From assembly GCA_946546825.1 (NCBI GenBank), contig CAMNOK010000002.1, positions 37,668 through 101,667 of the forward strand: a DNA stretch of 64,000 nucleotides, in the 5' to 3' direction. Source of the DNA: an uncultured bacterium (GTDB lineage Bacteria; Bacteroidota; Bacteroidia; Bacteroidales; Bacteroidaceae). The notes below the pieces were generated by a model. It ran no database searches, was not told the origin of the DNA, and worked only from the letters and a program-made list of their open reading frames with translations. Every line of letters begins with the position of its first letter. Position 1 is the stretch's first letter. Both the position numbers and the translations under genes were made by a program. Below are positions 11,264 to 20,780 of the stretch, in pieces.

Positions 11264-14200
11264 GGTTTTCAGTGATGTTGACAGGAATGATTTGGTTGCT
11301 ATAAACAAACCAGAGGTAGCCGCTGACGTTGTTGTAGCCCATATCGGTCAGCAGTGAGATGTAGTCAGATACTTGATGGCTATAGTCTGTAAGGTTAGCT
11401 TGCGTGGGGGCTCCGAACTTGAAATCTACAACGATCATCTCTTGTCCGTTGGTCATCACGCGGTCTGGCCGGCGTTCCTTCACTTTCCCGGTCTCGTCAT
11501 CGACATGCAGGATGGTGCACTCGTTGAACAGTTGCCAGCGGTCGGAGAACCAGTCGGCAACCTTCGGCGACTCCAGTCTGCGACGAATCATGTCGGCCAG
11601 TCGCTGACGTGATAACGTGTCATCGTAGAGCACACCGTCGCTTTCAAGCTGACGAATGGCAGCGGGAATGTCGGTCACAGTGTGCACGGTGGAAAAGATG
11701 TTGTGCAGAACACTGCCCATGCGGATATATTCCTTCTGTTTTTCTTCAGCTTCCGTGCCTTCGACGAAGTCTTTGCTCTTGTTGCTTTGGCGGAATACGG
11801 CTCGCAGTGGGAAGTTCTCCATGGTGAGTGAGATGGAGGTGGGGCTGGTGGTGAAGACATTTTGACTCTTGCCTGTAGCAACGCTCTGCGGTTCTTGCTG
11901 GCTTTCGGTCGCTGGCAACGGGCGGCTCACGGTGTTGTCCAGAGAACCGTAGGTGAAAGTCAAGACATCGTTTTTCTCGGCAGAGTTTCCTTCCAGAAGG
12001 GAGTCTTCTAACAGATGTTTCAACTCAGGCATACTGTCTTCAATGACACGTGAGCGGAGGTTGTTGCCACCTCTTCGGGCCATCACGAAGAGTGATTTCC
12101 TGGCTCGCGTGAAGGCCACATAGAGCAGGTTCAGGTTATCGACAGTGTCTTGGAGGTGCTCTGTCAGATAGTCGGCTTCAAAGATAGAGCCTTTCATCTG
12201 TTTCTCGCTGTAATCGACGGGAATGACAGGAAGTTGGTCGAATGGCGCCTGGCCATGTTCCGGTGTGCACCAGAGAAGTGACCCTTTGTTGAGCGTCCAG
12301 TCGCAGTTAGGTATGATGACGTGGTCGAATTCAAGTCCCTTGCTTTTATGGATGGTGATGAGACGAATACCGTCGGCCTCATCGCTATGAATGGTTTTTT
12401 CGTGCAGTGTATCGTCCCATTCGGCCAGAAAAGCCTCCATATTGGCCACATGCTCGTTGAGCCACTGTGCCATCAGGTCGAAGAATGCGCATAGGTAGGC
12501 ACTCTGCTCCTGAAGTTTCTTGAGCTGGAAGATGTCGAACAACTGTTCTGCCAGGTCGGTCATAGGCATGGCCGCCAGGTCGGCAAAGCTATTGCGGTAG
12601 GCCGGGGGCAACTGCTCGTCAAGGTCAACGGTTCGCAGTAGCAGGCTGCTCTCGGGGGCATCGTTGTGAAGGATGGCGCGTTGGTAGGCTTTGACGAGAG
12701 AAGCCTTGATGAGTCTGTCATCAGGTTGAAGTAGCAGGCGCATGGCATTGACAAGGATGCCGACGGCCAGTGAACTGTCGAGTCGGAAAGCCTCGTCGGA
12801 CACCATCTTGATGTCTGGACGCTCCTGCATATAGTGTTCAGCAATGGCCTGTATGGTCTTGTTGGAGCGTACGAGGATGGCCATGTTGCTGTAGGGCACC
12901 CCACGCGCCGTCAGGGCATCGATATGTTCGGTCATCAGGTGTAGGGCCTCTGTCTGTGCGTCTTTCTGCGGAAGCAGCGTCAGACAAACATAACCTTTGT
13001 CTGTGGGCTTGTTTTCCGGATATTGCTGGGCCACCAGGTCATAGGCCTTTTTCATCTGAAGGGCCTCATCAGGGTTTTCCATATCCAGACGGTTATATTC
13101 CAGTTGTGCTGCTATGGTGAAAAAGGCGTTGTTGAACTCTATGATGTGCACGTCGGAGCGGCGGTTGTAGCGCATGGGTATAACGTCGAGCTGGCGAGTG
13201 TCAAACTCGCTTTCTATCTCGTTGAGCAAGCGCCAGTCACCAGAACGCCAGCGATAGATGCTCTGCTTGACGTCGCCCACAATGATGTCGTGTGACGATT
13301 CGTGACTTAGACATTCCTTCAGCAGTACTTTGAAATTGTCCCACTGAATGGTGCTGGTATCCTGAAACTCATCGATCATGATGTGTTCGATGCGATTACC
13401 AATCTTTTCGAAGATGAAGGGGGAGTCGGTGTCGCGGATGAGTTCGTTCAGCAAATGCTGTGTGTCGGACAGAAGGAAACGGTTGGCTTCGGCATTCAAC
13501 TGTCTTACTTTCTCGTCAATGCTGTTTAAGAGACGTAATTGGCTGAGGTGTTTGAGGGTGATGTCGGCCGACTTGTAAAGCTTCAGATGACGCGGACGCT
13601 CACGCTCGGCGTTCAGCAGCAGTGGAATGAGCGTCTCTACGACCAGTAGGTAGCGTGGATCGGATGCTGTCAGATCGCTCTTCTTCAGCCAGCCTTCAGC
13701 TCCGTTCATGGCGGCTTCTATGCGTTTGCCAATGAGTTTGTCGCTGTCGAAGACCCCTTTGCGTAGTTTTACAAAATAGCCGCAGGCGCCATTGGCTCCG
13801 TTGGAGAAGTCGCTGACGTTGAGTCCATGCTGCTCCAGTATATCAAAGAACTGCTCTGCGGGTTGGAGCAGGTTTTTGTGGGCTTTCTCCTTGATGGCGC
13901 GAAGCTGACTTGAAAATGTCGTGAAGAAATCTTTCGTGGCAAGTTGGCGGCTCACTTCGGCCCCACGTTCCTTGTAGATGTCCTTAAAAATGTTTTCACC
14001 GAAGCGCTTAATCTGACCGATGACGTTCCAACCCTTGTCATCATCAATGTTGTCGCGAATGTAGCTCATGATCCACTTCAACTCCAGACTGCTTGCCTGC
14101 AGGTCTTCAATGAGCTGGTCAACGGCCTGCTGCTCCACCTGTTTGTCGTTGAGCCCGATATGGAGGTTGGCAGTAAGGTCGAGCTCACGGGCAAGGTTGC

Positions 14201-14567
14201 GGAGCACACTTTGGAAGAAGGAGTCGATGGTCTCGACGCGGAAGTAGTTGTAATGGTGAATCAGGTTGGTTAGAGCCAGGCGGGCATTGCGGGAAGCAAG
14301 GCTTCGACTGACATTCAGTTCGCTGGTCACCGTCTCAATATAGCTTTCGGAATCGGGGTCGAGCTTCCAAATGCCGTAGAGCTGGCTAAGTATGCGTGTC
14401 TTCATTTCCTCGGTGGCCTTGTTGGTAAAGGTCACGGCCAGAATGTTGCGGTAGCAGTCAGGATTCTGCACCAATAGCTTGATATACTCTACAGCTAAGC
14501 GGTAGGTTTTGCCTGAACCTGCACCGGCTTTATAGACAGTCAGTTGTTTGTCGGAGGTTTCTCTCAT
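11256..14567 (-). CDS. AddA-like UvrD/Rep-family helicase-nuclease
   Basis: Walker A AGAGSGKTYRLAVEY, IMIDEFQDTSTIQW, LITIHKSKGLEFDHVI, VVDFKFG. Confidence 0.93.
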   Translation of the reverse strand: MRETSDKQLTVYKAGAGSGKTYRLAVEYIKLLVQNPDCYRNILAVTFTNKATEEMKTRILSQLYGIWKLDPDSESYIETVTSELNVSRSLASRNARLALTNLIHHYNYFRVETIDSFFQSVLRNLARELDLTANLHIGLNDKQVEQQAVDQLIEDLQASSLELKWIMSYIRDNIDDDKGWNVIGQIKRFGENIFKDIYKERGAEVSRQLATKDFFTTFSSQLRAIKEKAHKNLLQPAEQFFDILEQHGLNVSDFSNGANGACGYFVKLRKGVFDSDKLIGKRIEAAMNGAEGWLKKSDLTASDPRYLLVVETLIPLLLNAERERPRHLKLYKSADITLKHLSQLRLLNSIDEKVRQLNAEANRFLLSDTQHLLNELIRDTDSPFIFEKIGNRIEHIMIDEFQDTSTIQWDNFKVLLKECLSHESSHDIIVGDVKQSIYRWRSGDWRLLNEIESEFDTRQLDVIPMRYNRRSDVHIIEFNNAFFTIAAQLEYNRLDMENPDEALQMKKAYDLVAQQYPENKPTDKGYVCLTLLPQKDAQTEALHLMTEHIDALTARGVPYSNMAILVRSNKTIQAIAEHYMQERPDIKMVSDEAFRLDSSLAVGILVNAMRLLLQPDDRLIKASLVKAYQRAILHNDAPESSLLLRTVDLDEQLPPAYRNSFADLAAMPMTDLAEQLFDIFQLKKLQEQSAYLCAFFDLMAQWLNEHVANMEAFLAEWDDTLHEKTIHSDEADGIRLITIHKSKGLEFDHVIIPNCDWTLNKGSLLWCTPEHGQAPFDQLPVIPVDYSEKQMKGSIFEADYLTEHLQDTVDNLNLLYVAFTRARKSLFVMARRGGNNLRSRVIEDSMPELKHLLEDSLLEGNSAEKNDVLTFTYGSLDNTVSRPLPATESQQEPQSVATGKSQNVFTTSPTSISLTMENFPLRAVFRQSNKSKDFVEGTEAEEKQKEYIRMGSVLHNIFSTVHTVTDIPAAIRQLESDGVLYDDTLSRQRLADMIRRRLESPKVADWFSDRWQLFNECTILHVDDETGKVKERRPDRVMTNGQEMIVVDFKFGAPTQANLTDYSHQVSDYISLLTDMGYNNVSGYLWFVYSNQIIPVNITENHE

Positions 14568-14592
14568 GAGGGTATATAGTTAAGGTGGGGTG

Positions 14593-16653
14593 CTACCAGT
14601 TGCGAAAGAGTTCCAATTCGAATTTGCAGCCAAAGCCTTCATACTTACCTTTCTTGCAGGCTATAAAGGTTCCTACAGACAGGTAGCGGGTGCTGATGCC
14701 ATAGCCCAGTTCTATATAGGGTGTATAGGCTTTCACCGAGAGTGCGCTGGCATAGATGCGTTCCATCTCGACAAATCTGCCCAATAGCGGAAGTCTGCTT
14801 GCCAGCAGCAGGGGAGACTCGTAGGTGAAGTTTCCCCGCAGGTAGAACTGGGATGAATTGTACCACTCACTGCGGAGGAGTTCAAACTCGCCGGTCCAGT
14901 CGTCTTCCCGTCCAAGGGGAATGTTGTTTTCGTGGAAGTTGGCGAAGCTGATGAAGTAGCGTCCACTTCCACGTTTTGTGTAGAGACCGGACCCCATTCG
15001 TATGAAGTATCGGCGCAGACGGGTGAGACTATGGACATAGTTGGCATCAAGCTCCCAGCGTTCGAATCCCATGTTGGATTGAAACAATCCCTTGATACTT
15101 CGTTCGTATTCGGTCGTAATGTTCAGACCATCTAACCAAATAGGCTTATAGGTGAGAGAGAACATCGGGGCTACAGAGCGGAAGGTGTTGTCTATGTCGT
15201 AATGTATCAGGGCTGCAGAGTGGTGGCTACGTCGGTGCTGAATGTGTAGTCCACCATCAATGCGCCATTCGGGGGTAATGTCGATGCCGGCATGTAGATG
15301 TAGCTGAGTGTTACGAAAGTAGTCGAGTTGTTGACGTTCCCAGTTGACGGTGTCTCCCTGTTCTCTGACAATGTCTTTCAGCAGGTTGGAGTCGTAGAGC
15401 TTGTCTCCGCAGCGGAAGTCTATGCCCACAAAGCCATTACGGTCTCGATCGAAGTCGTAACGCAGTGGCACCTCCATGTAGAGGCGTTTCTGCTTGAAGG
15501 AGTAACTGGCTTTTATCCGGGCGGTCAGGTCGGAGTTGCTGCCAAGAAGATATATGCTCTTGACATCAAACTTGTAGATTATGCCCTTAGAGTGGCTGTA
15601 TCGCAGATAAAGGGGATTGAATATAGGACTTAGCTGCACATAGCCCCGTTTGCCGTGAAAGTCGGTTCTGATTTTGTTAAGCATGTTCTCACTCACCAGG
15701 TCCAAGGTGGTTTCCAATAGGCGGTTGTCTCCCGATGCAACGGTGTCATTGGCGACAACGGCAGAATCAATTGCTGACTCGGATTGCCTATCGGTCAATG
15801 CGAAGTGGCTGTCGAAGAGCTCTTGTTCGAAGGCTGTGAGGGGTTGAGGACGAATGGCTTTCATGCTTTCCAAAGGATGGGCAACGATGCTGTCTTCGCT
15901 GACCTCAATGCCGATATCGAAGAAACTCTTTATCTCTGCTCTCAACACGTTTCCCATGAAGGCAAACCGACAATTTGCATAGCAGTAGTCTGGAAAGAGC
16001 GATTTTGCTCCTTGTTTGTTCATATTGACAAAAAGCGTGAAGCGAATCTGGTCGTACTCTCCTTTGAAGGAAGCCTCTATGAGACGACCGGTGAGTGTGT
16101 CAATTCTGGCTGTTCCATAAACCAGTTGTGTGTTGGAATGTGTCGGCGTAAATGTGATGTCGGCCGTACCGTTGTCGAAAGGTTCAATCTTGTATTTGTA
16201 GAAACTTCGGTTGTGGCGGTTCAGTGGAGAAATGAGGTGATCATCTATGATGGTTTGTGCATAGGGGGTAGGAGTCGTGAATTGACGCAGGGTGCGCATG
16301 GTGCGGTGGGAGTGTGGAATCGTGGTCAGCGAGAGCAGTCGCTGAGTTTTCATGCTCATCTCGCCGTCGTAGGTCAGACAATCAAAAAATTCACCCACGA
16401 AGTGACGTTTCCTGGCTCTTGCAAGGTCGTACATCGTGGGAAGACTTGCCATCAACACATTGCGTTTGTCGGTGTGCAGGGTAAGTTTGTGATAGTTGTA
16501 TGATTTAGTGGGCAGGTTGTTCAACGTGTCTGCCTGTTGTGCATAGGCCCACATGCGTTCAAGCAGATGCGTCTTCAAACGGTCTTTGGCACTGACTTCA
16601 GTAGCCGTCAAGAGCCATGCCGTTGCAAAAAGTATGCAGACACGCCAGACCAC
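14593..16653 (-). CDS. DUF5686-like outer membrane protein
   Basis: Signal peptide, plug-like N-terminal domain, long beta-rich C-terminus. Confidence 0.7.
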   Translation of the reverse strand: MVWRVCILFATAWLLTATEVSAKDRLKTHLLERMWAYAQQADTLNNLPTKSYNYHKLTLHTDKRNVLMASLPTMYDLARARKRHFVGEFFDCLTYDGEMSMKTQRLLSLTTIPHSHRTMRTLRQFTTPTPYAQTIIDDHLISPLNRHNRSFYKYKIEPFDNGTADITFTPTHSNTQLVYGTARIDTLTGRLIEASFKGEYDQIRFTLFVNMNKQGAKSLFPDYCYANCRFAFMGNVLRAEIKSFFDIGIEVSEDSIVAHPLESMKAIRPQPLTAFEQELFDSHFALTDRQSESAIDSAVVANDTVASGDNRLLETTLDLVSENMLNKIRTDFHGKRGYVQLSPIFNPLYLRYSHSKGIIYKFDVKSIYLLGSNSDLTARIKASYSFKQKRLYMEVPLRYDFDRDRNGFVGIDFRCGDKLYDSNLLKDIVREQGDTVNWERQQLDYFRNTQLHLHAGIDITPEWRIDGGLHIQHRRSHHSAALIHYDIDNTFRSVAPMFSLTYKPIWLDGLNITTEYERSIKGLFQSNMGFERWELDANYVHSLTRLRRYFIRMGSGLYTKRGSGRYFISFANFHENNIPLGREDDWTGEFELLRSEWYNSSQFYLRGNFTYESPLLLASRLPLLGRFVEMERIYASALSVKAYTPYIELGYGISTRYLSVGTFIACKKGKYEGFGCKFELELFRNW

Positions 16654-16667
16654 CTGGAAAGAAGTGT

Positions 16668-17540
16668 TTATCCGAGGTACTTCATGAGGATGGAGGCATA
16701 GCCACTTTCGCGAAGCTTTGTGATGCTTTTCTCCCTGATTTGGCGAACACGTTCACGGGTGAGGCCGAGCTGGTCGCCAATTTCTTCCAGTCCCTTCTCA
16801 TGGCAACCGATGCCGAAGCATTCGCGAATGATGGTAATCTCACGATCCTTGAGCACCTTTGAGAGTACGGAATTAAGTTCCTGCGACATTGATTCGTGGT
16901 CCACCTGACGATCGGTGCGGCTATCGTCTCCAGAAGGCATCACGTCGAGCATACAGTTATCTTCACCATCCTGAAATGGTGCGTCAATGCTGACATGATG
17001 ACCATCGGCCATCATGCTCTGGCCAATCTTCTCTTCGTCGAGATTGGTGGCCTCAGAAAGCTCTGAGATAGAGGGGTGACGCTGATTCTCCTGCTCAAAC
17101 TTGTTGATTTCGTGGTTGATTTTGTTCAATGAACCAACCTGATTGAGTGGCAGACGTACGATGCGACTCTGCTCTGCAATGGCTTGCAGAATGCTTTGGC
17201 GAATCCACCAAACAGCATAGGAGATGAACTTGAAGCCACGGGTTTCGTCAAACTTCTGAGCAGCCTTAATCAAGCCAATGTTACCTTCGTCGATAAGGTC
17301 GGTGAGCGTAAGGCCTTGGTGCTGATACTGCTTGGCTACGGATACCACGAAGCGCAGGTTGGCAGTTACCAGCTTGTCTTTTGCACGCTCTCCCTCGGGA
17401 CCGCCCTTTTTAATCTTCTGTGCCAACTCTATTTCCTCGTCAATAGTAATGAGAGGGGCACGTCCAATTTCAACAAGATACTTGTCAAGGGCTTCACTCG
17501 AACGATTGGTGATACTCTTCTGAATTTTTAACTGTCTCAT
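16668..17540 (-). CDS. rpoD: Primary sigma-70 family RNA polymerase sigma factor
   Basis: DLIDEGNIGLIKAAQKFDETRGFKFISYAVWWIRQSI; GLTRERVRQIREKSITKLR. Confidence 0.95.
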   Translation of the reverse strand: MRQLKIQKSITNRSSEALDKYLVEIGRAPLITIDEEIELAQKIKKGGPEGERAKDKLVTANLRFVVSVAKQYQHQGLTLTDLIDEGNIGLIKAAQKFDETRGFKFISYAVWWIRQSILQAIAEQSRIVRLPLNQVGSLNKINHEINKFEQENQRHPSISELSEATNLDEEKIGQSMMADGHHVSIDAPFQDGEDNCMLDVMPSGDDSRTDRQVDHESMSQELNSVLSKVLKDREITIIRECFGIGCHEKGLEEIGDQLGLTRERVRQIREKSITKLRESGYASILMKYLG

Positions 17541-17626
17541 GTTCTGTTTCTCCTAAATGCATCTGCTTGATAATATAAGTGCTTGATTATCAAGTTAATA
17601 AACTACAAATCCTTTATAAAGCGGCG

Positions 17627-17634
17627 CAAAGTTA
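17627..17634 (-). promoter_or_regulatory. Putative -7 element for rpoD (TAACTTTG on minus strand)
   Basis: CAAAGTTA on plus strand upstream of the rpoD start. Confidence 0.45.
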
Positions 17635-17683
17635 CTAAAAATTTAGTATCGTTGTGCTTTTTATTTCATAGCTTTTGCATTAT

Positions 17684-18427
17684 TTAACAATTTCTTTTAA
17701 GAAACTCTTCGGCGGCAGCGAGGTCGGCTGGGGTATCTATGCCCACGGTCTCAATATCGGTAAGACCAACTCGGATGCGGTAGCCGTTTTGTAGCCAGCG
17801 CAGTTGTTCAAGGCTCTCGGCCAGTTCCAGTGACGATTGTGGCAAGCTGGTGATTTCGCGCAGCACCTTTGTGCGGTATGCATACAGGCCAAGATGTTTC
17901 AGAAAGGGATAATGGCTCAGCCACTCGCCCTTTTCTACTCCACGGACGAAGGGAATGATGCTTCTGGAAAAATAAAGTGCAAAGCCACGGTTATCGACAA
18001 CAATCTTCGGTGAGTTGGTGTTCTCAACAGACTCCATGTTGGTAAAGGGCTTGCCAAGAGTGGCAATCTGCGTCTCCGGAATATCAAAACACTTGCAGAC
18101 GGTTTCTATCTGTGTGGCATGGATGAAGGGCTCGTCACCTTGCACATTGATTACGACATCCCAGCTTCCGCCAATCTTTTCAACGGCTTCCTCGATGCGA
18201 TCGGTACCACTCTTGTGGTTGGGCGACGTCATAATAGCTTTGCCACCAAACTGTTCAACGGCCTGGAAGATGCGGTCGTCATCGGTAGCAACGTAGGCAT
18301 CTGGAATGACATTGGTAACTTGTTCGTAAACGCGCTGAATGACAGGCTTGCCACCCAACATGGCTAAAGGCTTGCCTGGAAAACGTGTGGAGGCATAGCG
18401 TGCGGGAATGATAGCGATAAATTTCAT
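17684..18427 (-). CDS. kdsB: 3-deoxy-manno-octulosonate cytidylyltransferase
   Basis: IIPARYASTRFPGKPLAMLGGKPVIQRVYEQ, INVQGDEPFI; start at MKFIAIIPAR. Confidence 0.95.
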   Translation of the reverse strand: MKFIAIIPARYASTRFPGKPLAMLGGKPVIQRVYEQVTNVIPDAYVATDDDRIFQAVEQFGGKAIMTSPNHKSGTDRIEEAVEKIGGSWDVVINVQGDEPFIHATQIETVCKCFDIPETQIATLGKPFTNMESVENTNSPKIVVDNRGFALYFSRSIIPFVRGVEKGEWLSHYPFLKHLGLYAYRTKVLREITSLPQSSLELAESLEQLRWLQNGYRIRVGLTDIETVGIDTPADLAAAEEFLKRNC

Positions 18428-18504
18428 TTGTATATATGGTTGTTTTAATTTCAATTGGATATCTTTCTTCTTTTCTCACTTTTCTGAGTGAAAGTCAACA
18501 ACTT

Positions 18505-20019
18505 TTATCGGGTACTGTGAAGACCTTCCAAAATCTCGTATTTGTGAGCCATCATGCGGTTGTAGATATTGCGCAACCAGAGCGATCTGCTGAAGATAAA
18601 GGTTAAACCTATGGCCATCATCACCAAATAGGCAGCAGTGTTACTCATAATAGACTCAAGCATGGTGACAAGTACGAGGGGCAGACCGAAAGCAGTGAGC
18701 GTGACAATAAACTGGATATAGTTGTTTTCAATGCCGTTGGATGAGATGAGCCTTGAGTTGAGTGGAAGGGTCGTGTGGTTATAGACGGCCATCTGGAAGA
18801 GCACGAAGAACTGGAATCCTGCTGTGAAGAGTCCATAGGAGATGAGCATCAGCAGCGACCACTTACCAGAAAAAACTGGGGGAAGCATGAGCGTGAAGGG
18901 TAGCAGCAGCAATGCAGAATAAAAGATATACTTAGCTTCGAGCATGTGGAGGATATTCTCTTTTCTAATCATCAGACAATCAATATAGTTGCCTTCATAA
19001 CTCATGATTTTCTGTAGCAGAGTTCCTCCGAATATAACATAGTTATAGACACACCAAAAGTTGGTCATGAAGTCGCTGTCATAAACATCTGTGAAAGCGA
19101 TGGCCAGGCTCATGACGACAACGATAGCGGTGGAAAAGATGAAGCTTTTGCGTGGGTTTTTATTGCGCAAGATGCTTTTCACCTCCAGCTTGATATATTG
19201 GCCAATTATGCCGTAGTGGTCCAGAAAACGGAAGGCAGTCAAGCGAACATGATGCGAAGAGGTGGAGTGAGAGAGTTCTTTCCAGATATAATAATGTTGC
19301 ACCTGGCGATTGACGGCCAGCATAACGATGAGTAAGAATAATTCTGCCAAGAGAGGCCATAAACTGCCTTTGAGCAGAGCGTCGGCCACTTGTTCATAGA
19401 AATCAGTGAACTCTACGGCTGGATGGTCGGTCACGAGGTAGGCCAGTAGCGGACTATAGACCAATAGGTAAAAACTCAGTGGTAGCAGCCAATAGATGAG
19501 ACGGTCGTTGATGAGAGTTCGAACGAGTAGATACCATTGGCTGTTTACTAATATCATCAGTAAGTAAAGGAGCAACAAGTTGACGGTGATGCCGATGCCA
19601 TGTGTGAATACTACCGACATCAGGGCATAAGGTACGAGAAAGAAAAACCAGGTCAGATTACTCCAGCTGCACAGCGTTGTTATCAAGAATGATTCGATGC
19701 AGGCATAGCGAGGTATGTTGATGAGCAGATATGGTCGTATGAGCTGAGCGGGGGTCTGCTGGGCAATGAAACGAAACAGGAAGTCGATGGTAAGTAGGAA
19801 GGGTGCAATGAGAAGAGCCATTTCCACGGAGTCGAGACTACGGGAACTGTTGACCATAAAAGCAAACATTACAGCAAAGCCCATTAAATAAATTACTGTA
19901 ATGGTGGCAACAATGGCCATAACCCACTTGGCGGCCTTGTTGCGGGCAAAGTCCAGACTTCGTTTGTCTGCCAGCAGTCGGTGGCGACGCAGTTCCAGAA
20001 AAATCTGTAGCCGATTCAT
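18505..20019 (-). CDS. DUF5687-like multi-pass membrane protein
   Basis: About 12 hydrophobic segments; N-terminus MNRLQIFLELRRHRLLADKR. Confidence 0.75.
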   Translation of the reverse strand: MNRLQIFLELRRHRLLADKRSLDFARNKAAKWVMAIVATITVIYLMGFAVMFAFMVNSSRSLDSVEMALLIAPFLLTIDFLFRFIAQQTPAQLIRPYLLINIPRYACIESFLITTLCSWSNLTWFFFLVPYALMSVVFTHGIGITVNLLLLYLLMILVNSQWYLLVRTLINDRLIYWLLPLSFYLLVYSPLLAYLVTDHPAVEFTDFYEQVADALLKGSLWPLLAELFLLIVMLAVNRQVQHYYIWKELSHSTSSHHVRLTAFRFLDHYGIIGQYIKLEVKSILRNKNPRKSFIFSTAIVVVMSLAIAFTDVYDSDFMTNFWCVYNYVIFGGTLLQKIMSYEGNYIDCLMIRKENILHMLEAKYIFYSALLLLPFTLMLPPVFSGKWSLLMLISYGLFTAGFQFFVLFQMAVYNHTTLPLNSRLISSNGIENNYIQFIVTLTAFGLPLVLVTMLESIMSNTAAYLVMMAIGLTFIFSRSLWLRNIYNRMMAHKYEILEGLHSTR

Positions 20020-20033
20020 CTTGTTCTGTCGAG

Positions 20034-20645
20034 TTATCTCAGGTCGATGACTTCTGCTTTAGGAAAGTCTTTTTGTTGAAACACAAAGACATTGTCCGCC
20101 TGGTTTTTGGCTTGGAAATTGGTGATGTTGATAGTGGTCCAAGTATCTTTTTGCTTCATCTTTACCTGTTGTGGAACATAGCTGGTTTTGTTGATGAGAA
20201 TATAGATCTCCTGTACACTGCGTTTCTTGTTCTGTGCGGTGAGATGAACAAGGTAGTTGCTACCAGAGTTGGTCATTGAAAGATCGAAGCCCTTCTTATA
20301 CATCGTGATAAACAGGTAGGGGTTCATGGCTGCCTGCTGTGACTCGGTGGGGGTGGTTATATTGACTTCTTCCGTCTGCTTGAGGTAGGTCCACTGGGTC
20401 TTACCATTGTACCATACTACGGCCTGTGGGGTAGTGACATGAAATTTATTAGCCTTGATGGCAATAGTTCCAGTAGTCTTGCCGGTCTTAGGATTGCTTA
20501 GTGAAAACGAGGCACTGGCTCCACCTTTACGTCCGATGACGGAGGCTGTCTTGTCGAGGACTTTTCTGACTTTTTGTACATTTTGTGCTTCTATGCCAGT
20601 GACAGCCAGCAATAGCATTGTTAAAAGAATTATAGACTTTTTCAT
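20034..20645 (-). CDS. LolA-like outer-membrane lipoprotein carrier
   Basis: Signal peptide; ASASFSLSNPKTGKTTGTIAIKANKFHV LolA-like region. Confidence 0.8.
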   Translation of the reverse strand: MKKSIILLTMLLLAVTGIEAQNVQKVRKVLDKTASVIGRKGGASASFSLSNPKTGKTTGTIAIKANKFHVTTPQAVVWYNGKTQWTYLKQTEEVNITTPTESQQAAMNPYLFITMYKKGFDLSMTNSGSNYLVHLTAQNKKRSVQEIYILINKTSYVPQQVKMKQKDTWTTINITNFQAKNQADNVFVFQQKDFPKAEVIDLR

Positions 20646-20780
20646 TTTTTCTTCTTTCTATTTATTAATATGTTATCTACAAGTTTGTGTCTTCTAAATG
20701 TTCAAAGTAATGCGGAAAGCGCGATAAGTAGAGGCGTTCTAAGATCATCGAGAATACTGATGATCCATGAATTGTTGACT

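Noticed and set aside
8354-14567. AddAB-like pair as a novel defense system
   Set aside because: Motifs and arrangement fit the ordinary Bacteroidetes recombination helicase-nuclease (AddAB-type).
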